Below are positions 1 to 11,618 of a stretch of 64,000 nucleotides of DNA, in pieces. The stretch lies in assembly GCA_003952965.2 (NCBI GenBank), contig RXIC02000422.1, forward strand, positions 182,603-246,602. Direction: 5' to 3'. Every line of letters starts with the position of its first letter. Position 1 is the first letter of the stretch. A model generated the notes under the pieces. The model did no database searches, had not been told where the DNA came from, and was given only the letters and a program-made list of their open reading frames with translations. The DNA is from Morella rubra (Eukaryota; Streptophyta; Magnoliopsida; Fagales; Myricaceae). Both the position numbers and the translations under genes were made by a program.

Positions 1-166
1 GTACATCAATGTGTGATATCATTGGCTATGACAAGCAGTGGCAGAACAATTGATACTGTTGGAAAAGATTCATACTGAGAAGAATCCAGCTGACATGATA
101 ACAATGGTTGTGACCAGAGAGAAGCTTGAGCTTTGTGCTGGACTGGCTAGCATGGATTCTAACTAA
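1..166 (+). pseudogene. Ty1/copia pol C-terminal fragment (end of RNase H)
   Basis: The reading frame ending at the stop at 164-166 encodes the typical last residues of a copia polyprotein, including the motifs EKIHTEKNPADM and TREKLELCAGL. These close the RNase H domain of plant copia elements. Two in-frame TGA codons lie upstream, in the part resembling the RYHW/LR region, so the fragment is not functional. The rest of the element lies before the window. The stop is followed after about 35 bp by a polypurine tract and an LTR, which is the expected order. Confidence 0.85.
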
Positions 167-200
167 TACGTTAGAGAACAATCTTCTTTCTCAATGAGCT

Positions 201-780
201 AGAGGGGGAGATTGTTATGGGCGTCCAGCCCACTTGAGTTAAAAGCCCATTTGTGGGCCTCAAATTTTTAAAATAGGGAAACACTTTGTTGCCGCTCATC
301 ATATTACAATTGGGAGAAGAAAAAGAAAGAGGCTGCTGAGAAAAAGGAGAGAAGAGAGAGAAAAAAGAAAGTGGAGTTTTTGGGATTTTTTTCTTTCAAT
401 CTTCAGGTGTGGTTTTCACACAGAGAAAATTGGGTTGTCTCTGAGAAGTTATCTGGTGCTTCATCAATAGGAAGTTGTAATATTCAGATTGGGGATCTCA
501 CTACAGTGTGGGTTTCATTCATTCCGGGTTTTGTGGTGAGATTATATTTTTTCTCAAAGAGTTAATCTTGTTGATTTCCAATTTGCTTGAATTCAAGTTT
601 TGGGCATAAACTTGATTTTTGTAATCTCTATTTTATTATAGTGGATTTATTTCGGAGTTGTCCTGTATTTTTCCCTTCACACTGAAGAGTTTTTCGCGTA
701 AATCCTATGTGTTCTCTTGGTGCTTGCTTTATTCCTTTTCTAGTTTTGTCCGACAAGTTAGAACACGGTTCTGGAGAGAC
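201..780 (+). repeat. Copia polypurine tract and 3' LTR
   Basis: The tract AGAGGGGGAGAT at 201-212 directly precedes TGTTATGGGCG at 213, the standard junction of a copia polypurine tract and 3' LTR start. The sequence continues as AT-rich LTR-like DNA to about 780. The exact 3' end is uncertain because no clear CA terminus with a target duplication could be matched. An ORF at 371-565 within it has no family resemblance and is treated as chance. A shortened copy of this LTR lies at about 3,528-3,870. Confidence 0.7.
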
Positions 781-1180
781 GCCAACTACTGCCAGGATGA
801 ACGGTGTTCCTAAAATCTGTTCTAGATGGACCTGATGTAATCCCTTATCTGAATCGGGTGGCCTTCATGGGAGCGCTTGTTACGAAGAAACCAAATTTCA
901 ACCATAACAATAGCAGCATTAAGGATAAAACCCTATAGGTGTATACTGGATATACCAAGTGTGGAGTATGCTGAAAGGAGCATTTTAACCCAATCCACCG
1001 GGGAAGAGACCGGAATATGAGTAACATTGAATGGCCAACTTGGTGAATGATGAAAAGATGAATGGATGTCTACTCATAATTTTCGCATAGTGGGCAGCAG
1101 TTGTTGAACTCAGAGGTGTCACCCCTAGGGAAAGCCAGGCGGGCTCTTATTGGCTGAGCTCGGCTGCAAATATCCAGAGT
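781..1180. other. Unassigned repeat DNA, present twice
   Basis: No gene is recognised here. The stretch from about 905 to 1,180 is repeated nearly unchanged at about 3,926-4,200, so it belongs to the same duplicated block as its neighbours. Short ORFs on either strand carry no known motif. Confidence 0.5.
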
Positions 1181-1189
1181 AGTAGTTTT

Positions 1190-2037
1190 GAAACAATCTT
1201 GTAGCCGCAATTGCCAAATTTCTTTCTAGACTCGGTCATTTGTGATGTTAGTAGAGGGCACCTTCTACTTTGTTCTAGTGCTACCACAGATTTGATTGAG
1301 AAGAGGCCTTTTGGGTCTTGTCGCCAGATGACTTCATCAGGTTCTTCATAAGCTCACCCTTGAGATTATACTTCAGCCACTCACATATCTTGCCACCAAT
1401 TGATCATCGGATTCTTGCAAATTCACACAGCTCATAAGTTTGTAAAACTGCTCTGTATAATCACCAACAAATTCCTCCATTCAATGATGCAACTAATGGA
1501 ACTTTTGGTAGAGAGTTTGAGAATAATCTAAAGGCAGAAACTTCTCATCAAGCTTCACCTTTATCTCAGCCTAAATATTAATTTTAGGAATTCTTCTGCA
1601 ATCTCTACTACGTTGATATTGCTACCACCATATTAGAGCATGACCCTTCAACTTCGTAGCAACGAACTGTACCTTTCTTTCATTTTAAAGATCTTTCCAT
1701 TCAAATAAAGCTTTTAAAGATGCCATCCAATCACAATACTCATCTGCATCAAGCTTCCCATCAAAGTCTTGCACATGAACTTGGATGCTTCGATTATTGT
1801 TTTCTAAAGCACGAGCCAAACGTTCCATGGACCATTGAGCAGCAACTCTTGGTTCAACGAAAGAACTAGAAGAAGATGAATGGTCATTTCGATTATTGTC
1901 ATCTTGAAGAAGACATTGCGTGCACTTTCCTGACACCAATGGTTTCGAGTTGGTGAAGTTTGAAGACGCTGAAAAAGTTCATTCACCATGTTTGTAAGTG
2001 TTTGATTTGATTCTCGTAATGTCGCAAGTTTTCCCAC
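1190..2037 (-). pseudogene. Ty3/gypsy gag fragment, copy 1
   Basis: Read on the minus strand from 2,037, the sequence encodes a short N-terminal region (MGKLATLRESNQTL) and then a Retrotrans_gag-like core. The visible core features are DFDGKLDADEYCDWM, LFEWKDL, RKVQFVATKLKGHA, LDEKFLPLDYSQTLYQKF and DYTEQFYKLMS. This order is characteristic of gag in chromovirus-type gypsy elements. It is broken by several in-frame stops, and relative to the copy at 4,659-5,012 by a frame change near 1,900-1,910. No protease or RT follows. It abuts a minus-strand copia LTR directly, so the junction is a rearrangement or nested insertion. Confidence 0.75.
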
Positions 2038-2039
2038 TA

Positions 2040-3040
2040 TTTTTCAAATAGTGTACACTTTAGCTTCCGGGTGTTAGAGAACCTTACAAGTGCTTTCCCG
2101 GGCTCAACACTCACAACCCAAGTGATTTTTCGGCTCACCACTCACAACCCAACCGCTTGAGATATACCCTCTCTAAGCTTCTTTTTAGTAAACAACCTCA
2201 CTAAAGGAATCACCTCTTTTGGATAGGAAGATATAGGAAATAAACTATCTCAAAGATTGGATAATAAAATGAAAAGCTCTACGTCTTTGCTTCACACAAA
2301 GACAAGGATAAGAAAGTGTGTTTGTGTGAATGATATGAGAAATATGAAATAAGAAGGTTTAAGATCTTTCTCAAGCAATAAAAATGATAGTGGTTGTTCA
2401 ACACCGTTTTTGAGGCTTAGGAATGTCTTTAAATAGGTCTCAATAAAAACTAGCCATTTATAGCAGTTAAGGGACGATCTCTCAAAATTCAAGACAAGCC
2501 GATCGACCGCTACATGAACCAGTGACGCTGCAGTTATGTTACCCAACGGTCATATTGTCAGAACTCAACGGATCTATTTTTAAAACTATGCGATCGCTAT
2601 ACCAAGCGGTCATAGTCCGGTAGACTGCTTCACCAATTGGTCAACCTCTACAACTTAAGCACATGATCCGGTTGATTTAAAACCACGATTTTGACCAACT
2701 TAAAACACCCAATTTTAAAGACTAACTTCATATAAGGTTTGAGAGTTTGATTGGGTGTTTAAAACATTAAAAACATTTTGGTCTTCCAAACAAGAGGTAA
2801 AACGGTTTATGCATTTTGAAAGATATGCAAGTGTGTGATTCAAATCCTTGTCAAAAGTGAAACTAAGAGTTACAAGGTTATACCCTATGGTCTTGAATCT
2901 TCACTTTTGAGCTCCTTGCATTTTCTTAATCTTCAATCTTCTTGTCTTTGCTCTTTGATAAAAATGTCTTTGTCTTTGAAGATGTCCATTTTGTAAACTT
3001 AATCATTTATTGAAATCATGATTGTGAACAAAAGCCAACA
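2040..3040 (-). repeat. Copia LTR (SIRE/Maximus-like), copy A, minus strand
   Basis: On the minus strand a purine-rich AAAAAGGGGAAT (about 3,052-3,041) is followed by TGTTGGCTTTTGTTCAC from 3,040 downward, the usual polypurine tract and LTR start of this copia group. The LTR contains repeated GATCGACCGCT/GGTCGACC-type motifs and the block CACCCGGAAGCTAAAGTG. It stops abruptly near 2,040, where the Ty3 gag fragment begins, so its 3' end looks truncated. Related copies lie at about 5,030-5,890 and 7,690-9,960, and a fuller relative is the solo LTR at 15,049-16,376. The ORF at 2,292-2,546 is chance. Confidence 0.65.
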
Positions 3041-3052
3041 ATTCCCCTTTTT

Positions 3053-3466
3053 GATGACAATAACTCATCTTTTGCAATCTTGAGACAACCGGAGGATGTC
3101 ACATCAAGGATATAAATTTAGATGGATGCATCGATGAAGATTAAGTGTGCATGCATTATCCATCATATGAATATGCATTCGATCATACAACTTAAGGTCA
3201 ATCAAAAAGTGAATGAACAATTTGAAATGACAATCTCAGAAATGGTATATGACTAATGGGGACTCAAGAGTCTACTAGTAATGAAGTTTGTACGCTACCA
3301 ATGAGGTGGGCTCATAGAATTTTGATAAATGCAAGAAATATGAGCAGAGGAATGTCAACCAACCCAAGGATTTAGGTAGCATTTGTCCTCAAATGTTTAA
3401 AGACAAGTTTCATTTCTTTATTGGCCTACTTATTGGTACTAAGATGCTTCCAAGGTACTAAAAAAC
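3053..3466 (-). repeat. Abbreviated copia internal remnant
   Basis: This stretch follows the same order as about 6,900-7,660 but is much shorter, because many 10-60 bp pieces are missing. It represents DNA just inside a minus-strand copia LTR. No reading frame is preserved. Confidence 0.5.
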
Positions 3467-5970
3467 TATCCAGAGTAGTAGTTTTGAAACAATCTTGTAG
3501 CCGCTAACCGTTTCAATGAGCTTTCTCCAGCCCACTTCTTTAAATTTTTAAAATAGGGAAACACTTTGTTGCCGGGGAGAAGAAAAAGAAAGAGGCTGCT
3601 GATTTGGGATTTTTTTCTTTCAATCTTCAGGTGTGGTTTTCACACTGAGCAAATTAGAAGGTTATCTGACTTCATCAGCAGATTCCAGATATTCTTTTGT
3701 GGTGAGATCTCAAAGAGTTAATCTTGTTGATTTCCAATTTGCTCAAGTTTTGGGCATAAACTTGAGTAATCTCTATTTTATTATAGTGGATTTATTTCGG
3801 AGTCCTGTAACACTGAAGAGCGCGTTCCTATGATTCGCCGAGTTATTCTGGACGCCAACTACTCCAGGATGAACAGTTCTAGATTCAATCCCTTATCTGA
3901 ATATGGGAGCGCTCGAAGAAACCAAATTTCAACCATAACAATAGCAGCATTAAGGATAAAACCCTATAGGTGTATACTGGATATACCAAGTGTGGAGTAT
4001 GCTGAAAGGAGCATTTTAACCCAATCCACCGGGGAAGAGACCGGAATATGAGTAACATTGAATGGCCAACTTGGTGAATGATGAAAAGATGAATGGATGT
4101 CTACTCATAATTTTCGCATAGTGGGCAGCAGTTGTTGAACTCAGAGGTGTCACCCCTAGGGAAAGCCAGGCGGGCTCTTATTGGCTGAGCTCGGCTGCAA
4201 ATATCCAGAGTAGTAGTTTTGAAACAATCTTGTAGCCGCAATTGCCAAATTTCTTTCTAGACTCGGTCATTTGTGATGTTAGTAGAGGGCACCTTCTACT
4301 TTGTTCTAGTGCTACCACAGATTTGATTGAGAAGAGGCCTTTTGGGTCTTGTCGCCAGATGACTTCATCAGGTTCTTCATAAGCTCACCCTTGAGATTAT
4401 ACTTCAGCTCGCCACCAATTGATCATCGGATTCTTGCAAATTCACATCACTGCTCTGTATGATGCAATAATGGAACTTTTGGTAGAGAGTTTGAGAATAA
4501 TCTAAAGGAAGAAACTTCTCATCAAGCTTCACCTTTATCTCAGCCTAAATATTAATTTTAGGAATTCTTCTGCAATCTCTACTACGTTGATATTGCTACC
4601 ACCATATTAGAGCATGACCCTTCAACTTCGTAGCAACGAACTGTACCTTTCTTTCATTTTAAAGATCTTTCCATTCAAATAAAGCTTTTAAAGATGCCAT
4701 CCAATCACAATACTCATCTGCATCAAGCTTCCCATCAAAGTCTTGCACATGAACTTGGATGCTTCGATTATTGTTTTCTAAAGCACGAGCCAAACGTTCC
4801 ATGGACCATTGAGCAGCAACTCTTGGTTCAACGAAAGAACTAGAAGAAGATGAATGGTCATTTCGATTATTGTCATCATTGAAGAAGACATTGCGTGCAC
4901 TTTCCTGACACCAATGGTTTCGAGTTGGTGAAGTTTGAAGACGCTGAAAAAGTCCATTCACCATGTTTGTAAGTGTTTGATTTGATTCTCGTAATGTCGC
5001 AAGTTTTCCCACTATTTTTCAAATAGTGTACACTTTAGCTTCCGGGTGCTAGAGAACCTTACAAGTGCTTTCCCGGGCTCAACACTCACAACCCAAGTGA
5101 TTTTCGAGCTCACCACTCACAACCCAACCGCTTGAGATATACCCTCTTAAGCTTCTTTTTAGTAAACAACCTCACTAAAGGAATCACCTCTTTTGGATAG
5201 GAAGATATAGGAAATAAACTATCTCAAAGATTGGATAATAAAATGAAAAGCTCTACGTCTTTGCTTCACACAAAGACAAGGATAAGAAAGTGTAATTTGT
5301 GTGAATGATATGAGAAATATGAAATAAGAAGGTTTAAGATCTTTCTCAAGCAATAAAAATGATAGTGGTTGTTCAACACCGTTTTTGAGGCTTAGGAATG
5401 TCTTTAAATAGGTCTCAATAGAAAACTAGCCATTTATAGCAGTTAAGGGACGATCTCTCAAAATTCAAGACAAGCCGATCGACCGCTACATGAACCGGTC
5501 GATCGCTGCATGTTATTGTTACCCCAACAATCACATTGTCAGAACTCAACGGATCTATTTTAAAACTATGTATTGATCGATCGCTATACCAAGCGGTCAT
5601 AGTCCGGTAGACTGCTTCACCAATTGGTCAACCTCTACAACTTAAGCACATGATCCGGTTGATTTAAAACCACGATTTTGACCAACTTAAAACACCCAAT
5701 TTTAAAGAAACTTCTCATATGACATTAAAAAAAAACAAGAGGTAAAAATGCACTTTTGAAAGATATGCAAGTGTGTGATTAAATCCTTGTCAAAAGTGAA
5801 ACTAAGAGTTACAATGGTCTTGAATGAATAATCTTCAATCTTAATAAAAATGAAGATGTTTTTGGAAATCGATTGTGAACAAAAGCAACAATGATGATGA
5901 CAATAAATTGATAGTTTTGGGATGACGCAATCCATTAGTAGCGGAGAATATATAGTCATGTCACATCAAA
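3467..5970. repeat. Second copy of the 190-3,110 block, partly abbreviated
   Basis: The order of 190-3,110 repeats here: copia LTR remnant (about 3,528-3,870), unassigned DNA (to about 4,200), gag fragment (4,240-5,018) and minus-strand copia LTR (about 5,030-5,890). The middle part, about 3,926-5,700, is close to full length. The ends (3,493-3,900 and 5,700-5,970) skip many short segments present in the first copy. The entry point, a sequence otherwise found at 1,172-1,208 and 4,202-4,238, is joined directly to the LTR at about 3,503, so the copy is also rearranged. Confidence 0.65.
4240..5018 (-). pseudogene. Ty3/gypsy gag fragment, copy 2
   Basis: This duplicates the gag fragment at 1,190-2,037. 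Here the N-terminal 117 codons (5,012 to 4,659) are open, running from MGKLATLRESNQ through a serine-rich linker to LFEWKDL. Stops interrupt the rest of the Retrotrans_gag-like core. A stretch around 4,405-4,465 lacks about 60 bp relative to copy 1. There is no polymerase partner, so it is a dead fragment. Confidence 0.7.
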
Positions 5971-6740
5971 AATTATAAATTTAGATGGATGCATGCATGC
6001 ATTGTATGCAGATCAACAAGAATATCAACATTAAGAAATCAATCAAAAAGTGATATAACTCAGAACAATTTGCAATGAAATCTAATCTCAAGAGTCCATC
6101 GCTATTACCCCACCCAACCTTTTAGCTACCAATGATAATTTAAAGGTCATTCTCAACTTTAAGGTTCATGATCTACCATTTTGATAAATGCAAGAAATAT
6201 CTCAAAGATTAATACATTTGCATTTTCAAGATAAACCATCATAGAAGAGTTCTATCAAAGGATTTGGGCATTTGTCCTCAAATGTGACAAGCCTTCCAAG
6301 TTTCATCCAAGATTCTTTATTGTTCCATCCTTCTTGAATCCTTTTTCCCAAATTCTTGGTTCCTTTAGATGAAGGTATATCTTTAAGGTTTCGAGCCTTT
6401 GTGTACACAAAGAACCTTACAAGTGCAACACTCTGATCTCAGCTTTATAAAGCTTCTTCTTTAGTATCACTAAAGAAGATAAAGCTTCTCAAAGATGGAT
6501 AATTGAAAAGCTCTAACACAAAGACAACAAGCAATACACACCGTTTAGCTTAGGAATGTCTTTAAATAGGTCTCAATAGAAAACTAGGCAGTTAATTTCA
6601 AAATTCTCGACCGCTCACAACAACGTCTTCGTATCCGCCTATAGTCAGAGCTTCAACGTGAAGAAGGAAGGTCACAAAATTTTATGCATCACCTTGGTGT
6701 CAAAAATGAATCTGCAACGGTCTTTGATAAAATAAGATGT
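5970..6740. repeat. Abbreviated copy of the 6,900-8,340 block
   Basis: The segment keeps the order of landmarks found at 6,900-8,340. These include the seed ATAAATTTAGATGGATGCAT, the TTTTAGCTACCAATGATAAT block, the CAAGATTCTTTATTGTTCCA block and the LTR-like AATGTCTTTAAATAGG. It is about half the length because many short pieces are missing. There is no coding potential. Confidence 0.6.
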
Positions 6741-7690
6741 CAAAGGATCCCGATGATGACAATAAATTGATAGTTTTGGATGACTCCCCCTATCTTTTGC
6801 AATTGGAAATTATTTGAAACTTGAGATTAGTAGCCAATATTCATAATCTAATTCAAAAGGAGAATATATAGTCATCAAAACCATCATCAACACATTTCTC
6901 CCCCTTGTCACATCAAAAATACAAAGGATATAAATTTAGATGGATGCATCCATGCATTATCCATCATATCTTCCCCGAATATGCATTCTACCATATCCAT
7001 CATATGATCAATACAAGAATATCAACATTAAGAAATCTCCCCCTTTGTCAATCAAAAAGTGAAGACAAGGATATAACTCAAAAAATAATCATTTTCATCC
7101 AAGAACAATTTGGGGTTTTAAATGACAATCTCATGAAATGGTATAGAGGATGACTAATGGGGACTCAAGAGTCCATCGCTATTACGATAGTAGCCCACTG
7201 AGTGGTTTGTACCAACCTTTTAGCTACCAATGATAATTTAAAGGTCATTCTTAACCAAAAAATTTAAGCTCACAAATTTTCATAGTTCATGATTTGAAAA
7301 AATGTTAGCTCATAGATGTTCCATTTTGATAAATGCAAGAAATATCTCAAAGATTAATACATTTGCATTTTCAAGATAAACATATAAGGAATCATCATAG
7401 AAGACAATCAATCAACAATAAGTTCTATCAAAGGATTATAATTTACCAAAGGTTTTTCCTTTAGCATTTGTCCTCAAATGTGACAAGCCTTCTTGAAAGA
7501 CAAGTTTCATCCAAGATTCTTTATTGTTCCATCCTTCTTGAATCCTACAAAGGAATTCAAGAAACCATTTTTGGTACCCAAGCTTTCTTGGGTCCTTTGG
7601 TGTTATTCTTGGTTCCTTTAGATGCTTCCAAGTTCAAACATTGTACACTATCTTTAAGGTTTTTCGAGCCTTGAGGTTTTCCCACTATCT
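6741..7690 (-). pseudogene. Copia internal region remnant (gag-pro junction), minus strand
   Basis: On the minus strand near 7,605-7,570 the translation reads KGPKKAWVPK, the linker that precedes the protease in SIRE/Maximus-type copia elements. About 90 bp further on, EESWMK and SHLRTNAKGK resemble the SWILDSG and FGDNAKGK parts of the protease region. Frames are broken and the catalytic DSG is not seen. Several C-rich tracts (for example TCTCCCCCTTTGTCA near 7,037) are the complements of purine tracts typical of the 3' internal region of these elements. This is a decayed fragment next to its LTR. Confidence 0.5.
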
Positions 7691-8350
7691 TTCAAATAGT
7701 GTACACTCTATCTTCCGGGTGCTAGAGAACCTTACAAGTAGGCTCAACACTCACAACCCAAGTGATTTTCAGGCTCACCACTCACAACCCAACCAAGCTA
7801 AGATATACCCTCTCTAAGCTTCTTCTTTAGTGAACAACCTCACTAAAGAATCACCTCTTTTGGATAGGAAGATACAAGAATAAACTCTCTCAAAGAGTGG
7901 TGAAAAGCTCTACCTCTTTGCTTCACACAAAGACAAGATAAGAAAGTGTAATTTGTGTGAATGATATGAGAAATATGAAATAAGAAGGTTTAAGATCAAG
8001 CAATAGAAATGATATGTGGTCGTTCAGCACCGTTTATGAGGCTTAGGAATGTCTTTAAATAGGTCTTAATAGAAAACTGGCCGTTTATAGTCGTTAAGGA
8101 ACGATTTGTCAAAATTCAAGACGAGCTGGTCGACCGCTGTAGGTTACGTTACCCCAATGGTCACAATGTCATAACTCAACGGATCTATTTTAAACATATA
8201 CCGGTCGACCGCTATACCAAGTGGTTGTAGTATGGTCGACCTCTTCACCAACAGGTCGACCTCTACAACTTAAGCACATGATTAGGTTGATTTAAAACTA
8301 CAATTTTGACTAACTTAAAACATCCAATTTTAAAGACTAACTTCTCATAT

Positions 8351-8359
8351 GAAAATAAA
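8351..8359. repeat. MULE target site duplication, left
   Basis: GAAAATAAA directly precedes the MULE and is matched exactly at 9,700-9,708. Confidence 0.9.
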
Positions 8360-9699
8360 GGCTTAAATGCTAATCAGGTTCTTGTGGTTTAATGTTTTCC
8401 CAAAAAGGTCCTTGTACTTCAATTTGGATGAATTTGGTCCCTGTGCTTTATACGTCTTCCCAAAAAAGTCACTCTATCCGTGTGGTCCCACCACTTAACA
8501 GATTTTTTTGACGTGGCAAACGGAGGCCATATCATATCCAATGGCATGCCGCCACATGGACTGTCCCTGTCCCTATCCTTTCTCCTGGTCGACGCCACAT
8601 CAGCCACCTATATCTTCTTCTTCGGCGTAAAGCACCTTCACCCATCTCCCCTACCAATCTCTAGGGTTCCACCAAATCATTTATCTTCTCCTTTTCTAAT
8701 AATAAGCCTATATAGGACTCCTGTGAGAAGCTTTTATGAAAAGATGAACACACACGGAGAGAGAGAGAGAGAGAGAGAACTTGCTGCTGCAGCTTCAACG
8801 AGTTCGCTTTTAGAGTCCCTTACGTGGAGAACCAACCTGGTTTTGTAATGGCTACGAGAGGCATATAACGATGTCAAGAATGATGCCAACGTGTCGAGTT
8901 AAATTGGGATCCCGATTTGCATTATCAATTAATGTACTGGACACCGTCATTGAGAAGTACCATCCAGACCCAGTTTCACTCTCAAAGCTCTGGATATTTT
9001 TTCTCTATCATAACATTTGGTCCAATCTTTAGAAGAAATTTTTGGGAGAAAGAATAATATGCTCAAAGTTGTACAGATTCTGGGTTGACTGGGATGTTCG
9101 TGTTTTGTGCCTCTGATAAGCATATGATCCTTTGAGAAAAGAGAATGAGGAAGAAGATAGAGAAAGCATGTGTGGCAGGGATCTTCATGGTTAGGCTCGA
9201 ATATGTTGCAAAGCTTTAAGAAACAAATTAACTCATTTATATAAAACCAAAAGAATTCCTTCGTGAACTCTTTTGTGCTTTAGACCAGAGATGCCGTGGT
9301 GGGGATGTTGGTGATAAATAAGTAAAAGAAGAAGCATAGGAGAGGAAGTGGCGAAAAAATGGCGAGTAATTTGTGTTGTCTTGCAGTCTGTCTGAGATTC
9401 GGGCAAAGCAGGTGAAGAAGAAGAAGAAGCGGAGAAAAAATGGAGTGTGAGTCGGGGGTGACGTGGCGTTGATTGGGAGATAGAGAGAACATGACAAGTC
9501 ACGTGGCATTGTGCTATTGGTGATTATGTGGCCTCCGTTTACCAAGTCAAAAAAATCCATTAAGTGGTAGGGCCACACTGACGGAGGGACCTTTTTGGGA
9601 AGATGTATAAAGCGCAAGGACCAAATTCATCCAAATTGAAGTACAAGGACTTTTTTTGAGAAAACATTAAATCACAGGGACCTGATTAGCATTTAAGCC
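8360..9699. mobile_element. Mutator-like (MULE) non-autonomous element, 1,340 bp
   Basis: The element begins GGCTTAAATGC at 8,360 and ends with its inverse GCATTTAAGCC at 9,699. The terminal inverted repeats run about 250 bp (8,360 to about 8,615 and about 9,445 to 9,699), with scattered mismatches. It is flanked by a perfect 9-bp target duplication, GAAAATAAA, at 8,351-8,359 and 9,700-9,708. Long TIRs and a 9-bp duplication are the hallmarks of Mutator-like elements. No transposase is present. The interior (about 8,620-9,440) may be captured host DNA. A GA microsatellite lies at about 8,756-8,778. Confidence 0.9.
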
Positions 9700-9708
9700 G
9701 AAAATAAA
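9700..9708. repeat. MULE target site duplication, right
   Basis: GAAAATAAA directly follows the MULE and matches 8,351-8,359. Confidence 0.9.
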
Positions 9709-10101
9709 AGGTTTGGGAGTTTGATTGGGGTGATTAGAAATCATTAAAAATATTTTGTCTTCCAAACAAGAAATAAAACGGTTTATGCATGTTTTGAAAA
9801 TATGCAAGTGTGTGATTCAAATCCTTGTCAAAAGTGAAACTAAGAGTTACAAGGTTATACCCTATGGTAATCTTCACTTTTGAGAGGATCTTCCTTTAAT
9901 TTTTTCATATACTTCATTCAAATCTTGTGAACAAAACTTAAAGACCATTGGTCATATGTTTTGCTTCACTTTTGAGCTCATCTTCTTGATCTTCAATCTT
10001 CTTGTCAATCTTTGATCACCAAGGATTGTTTAACATGTTCACCAAATATTTTGCTCTCCATCTTGTTTCATCCCAATATCACAAGGAGGGCTTAAAATTC
10101 C

Positions 10102-10467
10102 ATGGCTACGCTTAACAGCTTCCCGATCATGGCGGCCGTGTTCTTAGCTCATGGGATAGCCCTACTTTCGCTTGTACTTGCCTCATCTAGTGCCATCAGG
10201 AAATTGATAAGCGAAGGACTTGGTTATTCTCACGCCGACTTTCCTCCCGTGGAACCTATCGGAGAACGAGACTTCCCACTAGAGCCACTGCCCGACAATC
10301 TAACCTCTGACTTTTTGGAAGACTGCGTCGTTAGATTAACTGGAGATCGGAGCTTGTCGGCAACAATTCCTGTCACTTGCTTATGGCAATTGGACCCCGA
10401 TGCCACCAGGGATTGGTGCACAATATCATCCTTAAAATTCCAGCCTACAAAAAGAACTAAAGCATAA
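10102..10467 (+). CDS. Hypothetical protein, 121 residues
   Basis: I do not recognise the family. The ORF starts MATLNSFPIMAAVF and has a hydrophobic stretch at about residues 8-30 that could be a signal peptide or membrane anchor. An acidic, proline-rich middle follows (PPVEPIGERDFPLEPLP), and near the end there is CLWQLDPDATRDWC. The base composition is richer in G and C than the flanking DNA, which favours a real or once-real exon over chance. No splice partner or polyadenylation signal is evident. It sits between the end of the copia LTR and a duplicated non-coding block. It could equally be an exon of a lost gene. Confidence 0.35.
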   Translation: MATLNSFPIMAAVFLAHGIALLSLVLASSSAIRKLISEGLGYSHADFPPVEPIGERDFPLEPLPDNLTSDFLEDCVVRLTGDRSLSATIPVTCLWQLDPDATRDWCTISSLKFQPTKRTKA

Positions 10468-10721
10468 TACTGCCCAAAAGTTAGAAAATCAGGAACAAAT
10501 GTGTCTTGGTCTTACAAACTGACTCACCTGCTCCTTCCCCCTCAGAAGACTAGGTTTTGTCTCATTTGTGGTGGGAGGTAAATAACTAAAGGTACCCGTC
10601 CATCTTTTCCCTCAACGGATCAAGCGATAAAGAAAAGTTGTCTCAATTTAATTATTATCTGAAATCAATTTTCGTTCCTAAGAACAGTTGCCTCAATTTA
10701 ATTGTTGTCCGAAAGACAAAA

Positions 10722-11618
10722 TTGCCTATTAAGAAGACATTTTGCCTGCAGACATCCCTCACCTGCAAGGTGACCAGAACAATATTTTCAAACAATATGG
10801 ATAAGATTTTCACCTAGGACTCCCAAGAGCTGATGAATTGGGTTGCACGTGCTTTCTTCCTCATCCAAACTGTAACTTGATACATGCTGTAAACACATCC
10901 CCTCCCCTGCCGCTGCCCCTTATAATCCAATGTTATCATTAAGCTCGCAAAAACACTAAGTCAACCAACAAAACTTACTTCCTAAAATTTGTAGGCTAAC
11001 GTCAATTTGTATTCTCTTGCCGAGAATTAGACCATTAGAAATGATACGTGGAAGAAATTTCAGACCATACAAAAGATTCCACCCCAATTAAATGCATGGG
11101 AGACTAGGGAAAAGAAACTGAATAAAGGTAGATCAGTTAGGTCCTTGTTTTGGTCTAACCGTTCATAAACTGCAGTTAGTCATGGAATTCTCAATAAGGA
11201 ACTGACTGCTAGTTAACGAGAAAAAAAGGGTGGCAGGGAGGAAGGAGAGAGAGAGAGAGAGACCTGGTTGAAAGATAAGACAATGGACATGGAACAGTTC
11301 AAAGGATTCTGTACTAATTGCGATAGCAATTGGTTTTATAGACGGACAGAGAAGAGGCGAAAAGCCACAAGGCAACGCCCCTAGTTAACAATGTTCATGT
11401 AATAGTTCCTAGAAGCCTATCCTTCATTACATAAGGCATTGAAGTAAACAGTCAATCATAATGGAAGTAGTAACATGCAAAAACAAACAAAGGAGAAAAA
11501 TTCACATTCCATATCAGAACTATGACGCTGCGCACTACCTGCACAGTGGAAAATGGACAGTAAGCTATTTTTATTAAATTGGTGGTCCTTGCTGGAATTC
11601 AACTTTCTCCTAATGAAG
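10722..11618. repeat. Direct repeat copy 1 (about 0.9 kb), partner at 16,640-17,489
   Basis: The whole stretch aligns in order with 16,640-17,489, with substitutions and small indels. Shared blocks include CACATCCCCTCCCCTGCCGC and GGTGGTCCTTGCTGGAATT. A 100-bp part at about 11,360-11,460 also matches 41,884-41,985, the region just 3' of the SR-rich exon on the minus strand. The repeat is therefore probably intron or flank of that gene. No ORF is conserved between copies. Confidence 0.75.

Larger units (their letters stand above)
7690..9960 (-). repeat. Copia LTR (SIRE/Maximus-like), copy D, split by a MULE
   Basis: Apart from the MULE insert at 8,360-9,699, this is another copy of the minus-strand LTR seen at 2,040-3,040. 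It shares the CTTCCGGGTGCTAGAGAACC block, the repeated GGTCGACC motifs near 8,120-8,270, and the AAATCCTTGTCAAAAGTGAA block after the insert. The LTR sequence resumes right after the MULE target duplication, so the MULE arrived after the LTR. The outer TG end is not clear. Confidence 0.6.

Noticed and set aside
8480-9617. ORFs in the MULE on both strands
   Set aside because: Both are mirror readings of the terminal inverted repeats, not a transposase.
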